Position numbers and translations under genes: made by a program. A DNA stretch of 64,000 nt from CAWAYR01 sp050250875 (GTDB lineage Bacteria > Acidobacteriota > Vicinamibacteria > Vicinamibacterales > UBA2999). The notes beneath the pieces were generated by a model. That model saw only the letters and a program-made list of their open reading frames with translations. It ran no database searches and had not been told where the DNA came from. Below, one piece after another: positions 32,021 to 39,361 of this stretch (the stretch's first letter is position 1; the number at the start of each line of letters is the position of its first letter). The stretch covers positions 1,426,001-1,490,000 of the forward strand of contig JBFWNV010000001.1 of assembly GCA_050250875.1 (NCBI GenBank), written 5' to 3'.

Positions 32021-32834
32021 CTGCGATCTCTACGCCGCCGTGCACGAAGACGGCGTCAACCGCGCCATCCGCCACCTGATGCGCCAGCGGCCGTCGCTCT
32101 TCAACTACGCCACCGCCGACATCGCCCAGAACCGCGAGCTGTGGTGCCACCGCAAGATCGACGTCACCGGCGACGTCGTGAAATTCAACCAGCCGCTGTT
32201 CACCATCGTGCCGCCGGTACCGATCCTCGGCTCGGTGAACCCGCTGGTGCTCACCGGGTTCTGCGCCCAGCTGGTCAAGGCGGCGATCGACTTCCATCCC
32301 GGCAAGTCGATCGCGCTGCCGCCGCAGCTGGCACCGCCGCTGAAGGAGCAGCACTTCAGCCTGCACTTCACCGTGTGCGCCGGCCTGGCCTGCGCCAGCG
32401 AGCGCGAGCTCGAGCAGATCCCGGTCGGTGGCGCGCCGGCGGTGGAGCTGTCGCCGTCGCTCGTCGGCCACCGCGAAGACCCGAAGTACCCGCCGGTCGT
32501 CATCCGCGGCCGGCCGCTCTGCTTCTGTCTCGACGTCTTCGTCGTCGGCCGCTTCGAGCTCATCGCCGGCCGGCTGGTCGGCAAGGTCGAGGGCATCGAG
32601 ATCGTCGACATCACTCCCGACGGCCTCGAAGCCAACCTCGAGTGCTACCTCAAGATGACCGTCAACGTCGTGCTGCGCCAGCGGCTGGCCATCGCCCTCG
32701 ACGCGCTGGCCCTGAGCTTCCCGCTGCTCGGCATGGGCACGGTGACGCTGGCGCCGACGGGGAACCCGCCGGTGCCGTTCAACCCGGCGATCGAAGACGA
32801 CCAGCTGAAGGCGTTCGTCACCCTCACCACGTAG
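32004..32834 (+). CDS. 276-aa protein of unknown function
   Basis: ATG 32004 with GAGGAGGA upstream, overlapping the previous gene by 17 nt. No signal peptide. N-terminal 'NCDLYAAVHEDGVNRAIRHLMRQRPSLFNYATADIAQN' is a conserved-looking helix. Then come strand-rich segments, several Cys ('FTVCAGLACASE', 'RPLCFCLDVFVVG'), and a long amphipathic beta part 'FELIAGRLVGKVEGIEIVDITPDGLEANLECYLKMTVNVVLRQ'. The alternating pattern could suit a lipid-binding tubular (TULIP-like) fold, but I cannot show that. Confidence 0.65.
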   Translation: MALTDNCDLYAAVHEDGVNRAIRHLMRQRPSLFNYATADIAQNRELWCHRKIDVTGDVVKFNQPLFTIVPPVPILGSVNPLVLTGFCAQLVKAAIDFHPGKSIALPPQLAPPLKEQHFSLHFTVCAGLACASERELEQIPVGGAPAVELSPSLVGHREDPKYPPVVIRGRPLCFCLDVFVVGRFELIAGRLVGKVEGIEIVDITPDGLEANLECYLKMTVNVVLRQRLAIALDALALSFPLLGMGTVTLAPTGNPPVPFNPAIEDDQLKAFVTLTT

Positions 32835-32852
32835 GCCGCCAAGGAGCCCGTC

Positions 32853-33764
32853 ATGAGTCACATCACGATTGCCGCCTCCGAGAAGGCCTTCGAAGAGATC
32901 TTCACCCTGGTGCGCGACAACTTCAGCTTCTACCAGGCCGACAGCGCGTCGTTCGGGCCGTTCTCGGCCAGCTACGAGGTGGGTGGCCACCTGAGCGGCG
33001 GCACCCTCGATCTGCTCGGCGCCGGCTCGGTGCAGATCAAGACGGTCGATCTCGTGTGGTCGACGCTGAAACTCAAGGTCTGCTTCAACCTGCCGGGCTT
33101 CACCATTCCGGGGTTCTGCATCATCCCCGACCCGTGGAACGGCTGCCTGCTGGGCATCCCCGACATCACCATCGGCGGGCCGGTGTGCATCCCGCTCGAC
33201 CTGAGCGGCCTGGTCACCGAGGTGAACGAGATCAAGGCCCACCTCAACCCGGTCTACTTCGTCGATCCGGGCCGCAACCCGGCGTGGAGCGATCTGGAGG
33301 CCGAGTTCAACGGCAAGCCCAACAAGTGGCGGATCTTCCTCGACCCCGACTGGGTGTCGGTGGATCCGATCGACGTGCCGGCCAGCATCGGCAACCTGTT
33401 CGAGAACCTGGTCGAGAACGCGGTCGAGAACATGCTGCCGGGCTGGCTGCCCGGCTGGGCCAAGGATCTGGTGATGGCCGCGCTCGGCTTCGTCATCGAC
33501 GCGGTGAAGGCGCTGCTCGGCATCGCCGACGCGATCGAGGACTGGATCTCGGACCTGCTCGGCAACGCGCTCGACCTGCTCGGCTTCATCGAGACGGCGA
33601 TCGCCGACTACTTCGCCGCCAAGTACCCGATCTACGAGTTCGAGGATCCGTATCCGATCCTCCCCGGGGGCGGCGGCCTGATTCCGGTGAAGCTGCCGAT
33701 CCGCGACCTCACCGCCACCATCACCACCGACGAGATGATCGTCGAAGCCAACGTGGGAGCCTGA
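32853..33764 (+). CDS. 303-aa protein of unknown function with hydrophobic helices
   Basis: ATG 32853 with AAGGAG at 32841-32846. The N-terminal 'ASEKAFEEIFTLVRDNFSFYQADSASFGPFSASYEVGGHLSGGTLDLLGAGSVQIKTVDLVWSTLKLKVCFNLPG' is amphipathic and beta-rich. The middle has 'FCIIPDPWNGCLLGIPDITIGGPVCIPLDLSG'; residues about 185-255 form amphipathic helices ('LVMAALGFVIDAVKALLGIADAIEDWISDLLGNALDLLGFIETAIADYF'). The end 'IPVKLPIRDLTATITTDEMIVEANVG' again is strand-rich. It shares its general style, including Cys placement, with the 276-aa neighbour. Confidence 0.65.
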   Translation: MSHITIAASEKAFEEIFTLVRDNFSFYQADSASFGPFSASYEVGGHLSGGTLDLLGAGSVQIKTVDLVWSTLKLKVCFNLPGFTIPGFCIIPDPWNGCLLGIPDITIGGPVCIPLDLSGLVTEVNEIKAHLNPVYFVDPGRNPAWSDLEAEFNGKPNKWRIFLDPDWVSVDPIDVPASIGNLFENLVENAVENMLPGWLPGWAKDLVMAALGFVIDAVKALLGIADAIEDWISDLLGNALDLLGFIETAIADYFAAKYPIYEFEDPYPILPGGGGLIPVKLPIRDLTATITTDEMIVEANVGA

Positions 33765-33766
33765 CC

Positions 33767-34528
33767 ATGGACGTCACCTTCGATCGTCATCTCTTCACGC
33801 AGGTCGGCCTCGACAGCGGCTCGTTGACGATGCTGGGCAGCGTCGTGCACGGCTTCGCGGCGGGCGAATACCGCTGCGCGGTGCATGCCGGCGCCGAGGT
33901 GAAAGCCGTGTTCGTCGTGCACGCCGACCCCGACAGCCCGAACGCCCAGGCGACGGTGGATCTCGAGGCGCTGGCCAGGGGCCCAGCGCGGCCGGCCGGC
34001 GGGGGTGACGGTGGCTGCGGCTGTGGCGACGGGGGTGCGAAGACCGACGCCGCGGTGCCGCGCTACACCGTGAACCCGCGCGGCCACGTGCTCTTCCGCG
34101 TCGGCCGCGGTGCGGGGCAGTACTACGTCCACGCCAGGCGAACCGACGCGCCGCAGGAGGACAAGGGCTACGACACGCGCGCCCTGGCGCCCGGCGACGC
34201 GTTTGCGGCGATCGTGCTGCGGCCTGGCACCTACGCCGTCAAGAACACCTTGACGGGCGCGCAGGCGGAGCTGGTGGTCGACTACCCGCCGCTGAAGGAG
34301 CGCCGCTACCGGCCCGGCGCGCCGATCCGCGTCGCCTGCGAGGCCAAGGCGTTCGCGCCGGCGACGCTGCACACCGGCCCCGGGCAGGGCGTGATCTTCG
34401 AGAGCCGCGTGCCGTCGCGCGTGGCCATCACCCTCACCAAGGCCGACGACGGCCCGGCGGATCGGCCGCGGCCGCGTCCGCCGCGGCGGTTCGTCAACGT
34501 GGCGGCGGCGCGCCGTGCTCGCCGATGA
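33767..34528 (+). CDS. 253-aa protein of unknown function
   Basis: Starts at ATG 33767, 2 nt after the previous stop. It has a Gly/Cys stretch 'GGGDGGCGCGDGGAK' near residue 82, then 'YTVNPRGHVLFRVGRGAGQYYVHARRTDAPQEDKGYDTRALAPGDAFAAIVLRPGTYAVKNTLTGAQAELVVDYPP', a likely beta-sandwich. The basic tail ends 'PRPRPPRRFVNVAAARRARR'. No signal peptide. It overlaps the ABBA-like gene by 14 nt. Family not recognised. Confidence 0.65.
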   Translation: MDVTFDRHLFTQVGLDSGSLTMLGSVVHGFAAGEYRCAVHAGAEVKAVFVVHADPDSPNAQATVDLEALARGPARPAGGGDGGCGCGDGGAKTDAAVPRYTVNPRGHVLFRVGRGAGQYYVHARRTDAPQEDKGYDTRALAPGDAFAAIVLRPGTYAVKNTLTGAQAELVVDYPPLKERRYRPGAPIRVACEAKAFAPATLHTGPGQGVIFESRVPSRVAITLTKADDGPADRPRPRPPRRFVNVAAARRARR

Positions 34529-35573
34529 CATCCGCCGCCAGGTGTGCCGGCTGATCCCGGCGTTCGGGGTCGAACACCGGACGGCGGAGATCCTGCGGGC
34601 GTTCGACCTGCTGTGCCGCGAGTCGCTGGCCATCACCGCCGGCCAGCGCTCGCCGGATCACTCGCGCATCAACGCCGACGGCACGCCGTTCCAGTTCGCG
34701 CTCGATCTGAGCGCCGCCGGCGGCGGGCCGTTCCAGTTCCTCGGCGAGGCCGGGCCGTGCGGGGCCGGTGCCGACGTGCGGCGGCGGGCCGCGGCGGCGG
34801 CATGGCGGGCCCTGGTGCAGGCCTGCCGGCTCGACGCCGAGGCCGATGCAGCCGCGCCGCTCGTTGGCGGGCTGATACCGGAGACGCCGGCGCTGCCGGC
34901 GAACGTGTGCTGGTTCGCCGTGCGGTATCCCGTCGCCGGACCGCCGGCGGTGACGATCTACGTGAACGGCGCCTGGGGCAGCGTCGGCGAGCAATGGCGG
35001 CGGCTCGACACGCTGGCCGCGGCCGCCGGGGCCACCACGCGCTGGCGACGCGTGCGCGAGGCACTCGGCCCGATGGCGCCGCTCGGTGCGGCGATCACCG
35101 TCCGCTCAGGCGCCCCGCCGGCGGTCCGTGTCTACGTCCGCGGCTACGGGTTGCCGGTGTCCACCTATCGGGACGCGCTCACCGTTGCCGCCCCCGCGGC
35201 GGTCGCCGGGGCGGCGTTCGACAGCTGCGCCGCCGCGCTGCTCGGCGACGACGTCCGCCGGCCCACACAGTCGGTGGTCGTCTCGGCCGACCTCGCCGAG
35301 TCGGCCGACGCCGGCGGCAAGGTGGAGTTCTGCACGCACTGCGCGTTTGGTGACGATGCCGAGGCGTCGCGGCGGATCGGCGCCTGGCTGCGGGCTGAAG
35401 GCCTTGGCGAGGCGGCGTATCGCACCACGGTCGATCGGCTGACCGGCGGCGCCGCCGTGCCGCCGGCCGGCCGGCACGCGTCGCTCCACGCCTTTGCCGG
35501 CGTCGGCATCCGCGGCGACCTCGTCCACGCCTCGGTCTATCTGAATCCGGGCGCGGTGCTGGGCGGGCCGTGA
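34515..35573 (+). CDS. Putative ABBA/DMATS-like prenyltransferase
   Basis: 352 aa from GTG 34515. The assignment rests on repeated strand units with an aromatic end, as in the five-unit ABBA barrel: 'DGTPFQFALDLSAAGGGPFQFLGEAGP' (compare the PIEFS...E-P-G of dimethylallyl-tryptophan synthases), 'FAVRYPVAGPPAVTIYVNGAWG', 'ITVRSGAPPAVRVYVRGYG', 'VEFCTHCAFGDDAEASRRIGAWLRAEGLGE' and 'LHAFAGVGIRGDLVHASVYLNPG'. The helix-strand-strand order also fits. ABBA enzymes add isoprenyl groups to aromatic acceptors, peptides included. Signature residues cannot be proved here, so confidence is moderate. It overlaps both neighbours. Confidence 0.45.
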   Translation: MLADDIRRQVCRLIPAFGVEHRTAEILRAFDLLCRESLAITAGQRSPDHSRINADGTPFQFALDLSAAGGGPFQFLGEAGPCGAGADVRRRAAAAAWRALVQACRLDAEADAAAPLVGGLIPETPALPANVCWFAVRYPVAGPPAVTIYVNGAWGSVGEQWRRLDTLAAAAGATTRWRRVREALGPMAPLGAAITVRSGAPPAVRVYVRGYGLPVSTYRDALTVAAPAAVAGAAFDSCAAALLGDDVRRPTQSVVVSADLAESADAGGKVEFCTHCAFGDDAEASRRIGAWLRAEGLGEAAYRTTVDRLTGGAAVPPAGRHASLHAFAGVGIRGDLVHASVYLNPGAVLGGP

Positions 35574-36487
35574 CGGCCCGCACGGCGGCGGTCATCGCCG
35601 GCGCCCTGGCGTACCTCGCGCGAACGCAGGATGCCGACGGCGCCTGGAGCGACTGGACGCTGCCGCCCGGCCCGTCGCGCACCTGGACGACCGCCTATGT
35701 CGGCTGGCGGTTGAGCGCGCTGCGGCCGGCGTCGCTGCCGGCGCCCGATCTCGACCGCGCCGCCGTGTGGCTGCGCGCGGCGGTCTGTGCCGACGGCGGT
35801 TGGGGCTACGCACCCGCGACCGGCCCCGATGCCGACACCACCGCGCTCGCCACCGCGTTCCTGCGCCGCCGCGGCATCGCGTCGCCGCACGGCGTGGCCC
35901 GACTTCTGGCGCACCATCAGCTCGACGGCGGGTTCGCCACCTACACCCGCGCCTGGAACCACGGTGCCTGGACGAACTCACACCTCGAGGTCACGGCCAC
36001 CGCCGTGCTCGCGCTGTCGGGCGAACCCGGCGTGCCGCCCGAAGCGCTGCAGTCGGCGCGGCGGTTCCTGCGCCAGGGACGTGGTCCCGACGGACTCTGG
36101 CCGTCCTACTGGTGGACCACACCGCTCTATGCGACCGAGGTCGCCCTGGCCTGCCTCGAGCCCGACGCCCCCGACCTCCGCCGCCGCACCATCGGCGCCG
36201 TCGTCGACTGCCACACGACCTCGGGGTTCGCTTCGGCGCTGCAGATTCTCTGTCTGATGCACCTGGGCGCCGATGACCTCGTGCGGTCGCGGTGCGCGGC
36301 GCTCCGCGGCCTCCAGCTGCCGGACGGCTCGTTCCCGAGCGCCCCGGTGCTGCGGCTGACGCACCGCCACGTGGTGCATCCGTGGAGCGCCGCCGATGCC
36401 GGGCCGACCTTCGCCGACGAGGCGCGGACCTTTTCGACGGCGACGGCGGTCGCGGCGCTGGCCGCGACAACATCCGGGCGGGGTTGA
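35570..36487 (+). CDS. Terpenoid-cyclase/prenyltransferase toroid protein with DADTTA motif
   Basis: 305 aa; GTG start overlapping the upstream stop (GTGA). Repeated QW-like units typical of the alpha-toroid: 'LAYLARTQDADGAWSDW', 'WLRAAVCADGGWGYAPATGPDADTTALATAFL', 'LLAHHQLDGGFATYTRAWNHGAWTNSHLEVTATAVLAL', 'GPDGLWPSYWWTTPLYATEVALACL' and 'LRGLQLPDGSFPS'. D87-A-D89-T-T-A matches the DxDD(T)A acid motif of class II terpene cyclases, with the fourth position Thr but the middle Asp, the general acid, retained. At 305 aa it is much shorter than squalene-hopene cyclases. A role after the ABBA-like enzyme is inference. Confidence 0.65.
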   Translation: MTARTAAVIAGALAYLARTQDADGAWSDWTLPPGPSRTWTTAYVGWRLSALRPASLPAPDLDRAAVWLRAAVCADGGWGYAPATGPDADTTALATAFLRRRGIASPHGVARLLAHHQLDGGFATYTRAWNHGAWTNSHLEVTATAVLALSGEPGVPPEALQSARRFLRQGRGPDGLWPSYWWTTPLYATEVALACLEPDAPDLRRRTIGAVVDCHTTSGFASALQILCLMHLGADDLVRSRCAALRGLQLPDGSFPSAPVLRLTHRHVVHPWSAADAGPTFADEARTFSTATAVAALAATTSGRG

Positions 36488-36518
36488 CGGCGGCCGGGCC
36501 GGGTGGTCAGATCCGCCG

Positions 36519-37676
36519 ATGCCGCTCCGCACGCTCGCCGCCGCCGCGCTCGTCCTCGCCGGGTCGCTGGCCCTCCGCGCCGCGGCGCCGGGCGACGACC
36601 CGACCACCTGGGACAGAACCGCCGCCGCCCGCGCCCTCGACGCGCGGATGGAGATGTGGTGGACCAAGGCCAAGGTGCTCAGGACCGGCGACGGCGAGAC
36701 CCGCTGTCTCTCGTGCCACACCGCCGTGCCCTACGCGCTGGCGCGTCCCGCGCTGCGCCTCGCCATGAATCAATCGGCGCCGACCGCGCACGAGGAGCGC
36801 ATCCTCGACACCGCCCGCCGGCGCGTGACGCACGTCGCCACCCAGCAGCCCTACTACGACCACACCGAGGCCAAGAAGGTCGAGTCGCGCGGCGTCGAAG
36901 CGGTGCTGAACGCGCTGGTGCTCACCCAATACGACACGCTCGGCCGATCGGGCACGGGCAGCGAGGCGACGCGGGCGGCGATCGCCCGGTTGTGGGAGGT
37001 ACAGCGCGCCGACGGCGCCTGGGACTGGCTCAACTTCGGCCTCGAGCCGTACGAAGCCAACGACTCGGTGTTCCACGGCGCGACGCTCGCCGCGTTGGCC
37101 GTCGGCACCTCGCCCGGCATGTATGCCAGCAAGAACGAACAGGGCCAGGCCGGGCTCGCGCGGCTGCGCGGATATCTCAAGACGAACCTGGGCTCGCAGC
37201 GGCTGTTCAACAAGGCGTGGGCGCTGCTGGCGTCGTCGGCCCTGCCGGGGACGTTCACGACCGCGGAAGTCGAGGCGCTCGTCGGCGAGCTCGAGACGAA
37301 GCAACGAGCCGATGGCGGCTGGTCGCTGGCCGACCTCGGTCCGTGGCGCTGGACGAAGACCGAGGCGCCGTTCGCGCCGCCCGGAACCACCGACGCCGCA
37401 CTGCTCGCCGCGTCCGACGGCTACGCCACCGGCCTGGTCGTGCACGCGCTGCGCCGCAGCGGCGCCGCCGCCACCCGGCCGTCGATCGCCAAGGGGCTGG
37501 CCTGGCTGCGGTCGCACCAGGTGCCCGAAACGGCCGGTGACGCCGCCTGGGCGCCGTGGCGCGCCCACTCCCTCAATTTCGACCGCGAGCACGGCGGCGA
37601 GAAAGGCGAGCCGTGGCGGCGGCTGTTCATGTCGGATCTCGCCACGGCCTTCGCCGTGCTGGCGCTCACGGACTGA
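36519..37676 (+). CDS. Exported toroid-fold protein with a CxxCH haem motif
   Basis: 385 aa. A signal peptide (about residues 1-23) precedes 'TRCLSCHTAVPYAL' with C63-x2-C66-H67, a c-type haem attachment site. The rest is built of toroid units: 'VEAVLNALVLTQYD', 'LWEVQRADGAWDWLNFGLEPYEANDSVFHGATLAALAVG', 'LETKQRADGGWSLADLGPWRW' and 'TDAALLAASDGYATGLVVHALRRSG...IAKGLAWLRSHQ'. No DxDD motif. Haem plus squalene-cyclase-like toroid is an uncommon pairing, and its activity is unknown. It follows the cyclase-like gene by 31 nt and overlaps the convergent kinase gene by 11 nt. Confidence 0.75.
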   Translation: MPLRTLAAAALVLAGSLALRAAAPGDDPTTWDRTAAARALDARMEMWWTKAKVLRTGDGETRCLSCHTAVPYALARPALRLAMNQSAPTAHEERILDTARRRVTHVATQQPYYDHTEAKKVESRGVEAVLNALVLTQYDTLGRSGTGSEATRAAIARLWEVQRADGAWDWLNFGLEPYEANDSVFHGATLAALAVGTSPGMYASKNEQGQAGLARLRGYLKTNLGSQRLFNKAWALLASSALPGTFTTAEVEALVGELETKQRADGGWSLADLGPWRWTKTEAPFAPPGTTDAALLAASDGYATGLVVHALRRSGAAATRPSIAKGLAWLRSHQVPETAGDAAWAPWRAHSLNFDREHGGEKGEPWRRLFMSDLATAFAVLALTD

Positions 37677-39318
37677 CGGCGACGGCGCGTCGCGCCTGCC
37701 ACCACTCGCGCGCCTTCGCGGCGGTCCAGCCCGGCGTGCCCTCGAGCATCGCGATGCGCTGAGCGACGGCGGCGGCAGTCGGCGGACGGTCTGCGGGATC
37801 TTTGGCCAGGCAGGCCAGGATCAGGTCGTCGAGCCAGCCGGGCACGTCGGCCGCCGCGCGCGCCGAAGCGCGTTGCGGCGGCGCGCTCACGTGATCGAGC
37901 AGCGCCTGCAACGGCGTACGGCCGTGGAACACGTGCTCGCCGGTGAGCAGGTAGTGGGCGACACACCCGAGCGCATAGATGTCGGCGCGGTGATCGACGC
38001 GATCGGGATCGGCCACCAGCTCCGGCGCCATGAATGCCGGCGTGCCGGCCACCCCCGCCAGCGATGCCATCGACGCCAGCGAGGACGTGAGATCCTGGGC
38101 CGGGTCGCGGCGGGCCTTCTGCACCAGGCCGAAGTCGAGCACCTTGACGACGTCGTCGTCGAGGCCCATGCGGCAGACGAAGATGTTGGCCGGCTTGATG
38201 TCGCGGTGCACCATGCCCTGGCTGTGGGCTTCGGCCAGCGAGTGGCAGATCTGCCGCAGCAGGTAGACCGCGCGCGCCGCCGGCAGCGGCCCCGACTGCT
38301 CGACGAGCGAGGCCATGTCACGGCCCTCGAGCAGCTCCATCACGTAGTAGAAGCGGCCGTCGTCGGTGGCACCGAAGTCGAACAGCCGGATCGTGTGCGG
38401 CGAGGTGAGCGCCGCGGTCGATTGAGCCTCGGCCTCGAAGCGCTTGATCGCCAGCCGCGCGTCGCCATCGGCGCCGCCGGCGAGCATTGCCGGACGCACC
38501 AGCTTGATCGCCGCCGGTCGGGCCAGCAGCCGGTGCCGGGCCCGCCACACCTCGCCCATGCCGCCTTCGCCCAGGCGCTCCACGAGTTCGTAGCTGCCCA
38601 GGTCGCGGGCCTCGCGCAGCCGGCGCCCGACGCGCTGGAACATCCGCGCCGGCACCACCGCGGCGAGCGCGCACGAGTAGGTGGGGAAGTACATCAACAG
38701 GGTGTGGAACGCCGACGGCGTGTCGACGCCGCGCAGGTGCGCCAGCCACACGCCAATCGGGCTCATCGACGCCGCCGCCAGTCCGAAGGCGAGCATCTTG
38801 CGCGGCGAGCTGGGCACGATCATCGCCGACAGCAGGATCACGATCGCCGTCCACGACAGGTGGCCCAACATGGCGTGGGTCGGATCGACCGCCCAGGTTT
38901 CGAGCAGGGCGATGTCGAAGGCATTCAGCAGCATCAGCCACATGCCCGCGTCGGACTTGGCGCGGGGCGCGCGCTTCGAGAAGCGCACCCACACGTAGGT
39001 GCCGACGGCGCCGAGCACGCCGAGCGTGTTGATGGCGAGCGACGTCGGCCGTACCGGCGCACCGATGGCCAGCGGAAACACCACGGCGTCCATCACCAGG
39101 CCGATGCCCCACAGGCCACCGGCCACCAGGGCGAAGGCGGTCAGCCGCTGCAGCTGCTCGGCGAGCAGGTCGTCGGGCAGGGTGTCGCCGGACCGGTCGG
39201 GTTCGACGGGCGGCGGGGTTGGCAGCCGCGGCGCCACGCGCCGCACGGCCCCGGCGTCGGGCCGGGTGCGATCGGCGTCGCGAGCGACCGTGGGCTCGCG
39301 GCCGGCAGGGGGGAGCAC
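37666..39318 (-). CDS. Membrane Ser/Thr protein kinase, C-terminal kinase domain
   Basis: 550 aa. Residues about 60-225 contain four to six transmembrane helices; the kinase domain starts at residue 243: 'YELVERLGEGGMGEVWRARHRLLARPAAIKLV' (P-loop and catalytic Lys), 'VHRDIKPANIFVC' and 'KVLDFGLVQKA', ending 'DLILACLAKDPADRPPTAAAVAQRI'. The reverse arrangement, membrane part first and kinase last, suggests a sensor in the membrane helices. Active-site residues are complete. Convergent with the haem-toroid gene. Confidence 0.88.
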   Translation of the reverse strand: MLPPAGREPTVARDADRTRPDAGAVRRVAPRLPTPPPVEPDRSGDTLPDDLLAEQLQRLTAFALVAGGLWGIGLVMDAVVFPLAIGAPVRPTSLAINTLGVLGAVGTYVWVRFSKRAPRAKSDAGMWLMLLNAFDIALLETWAVDPTHAMLGHLSWTAIVILLSAMIVPSSPRKMLAFGLAAASMSPIGVWLAHLRGVDTPSAFHTLLMYFPTYSCALAAVVPARMFQRVGRRLREARDLGSYELVERLGEGGMGEVWRARHRLLARPAAIKLVRPAMLAGGADGDARLAIKRFEAEAQSTAALTSPHTIRLFDFGATDDGRFYYVMELLEGRDMASLVEQSGPLPAARAVYLLRQICHSLAEAHSQGMVHRDIKPANIFVCRMGLDDDVVKVLDFGLVQKARRDPAQDLTSSLASMASLAGVAGTPAFMAPELVADPDRVDHRADIYALGCVAHYLLTGEHVFHGRTPLQALLDHVSAPPQRASARAAADVPGWLDDLILACLAKDPADRPPTAAAVAQRIAMLEGTPGWTAAKAREWWQARRAVAVSP

Positions 39319-39361
39319 GCCCTCATCCTATGTCGTCTGCCCGGTTCTCGCCTGAGGCATC

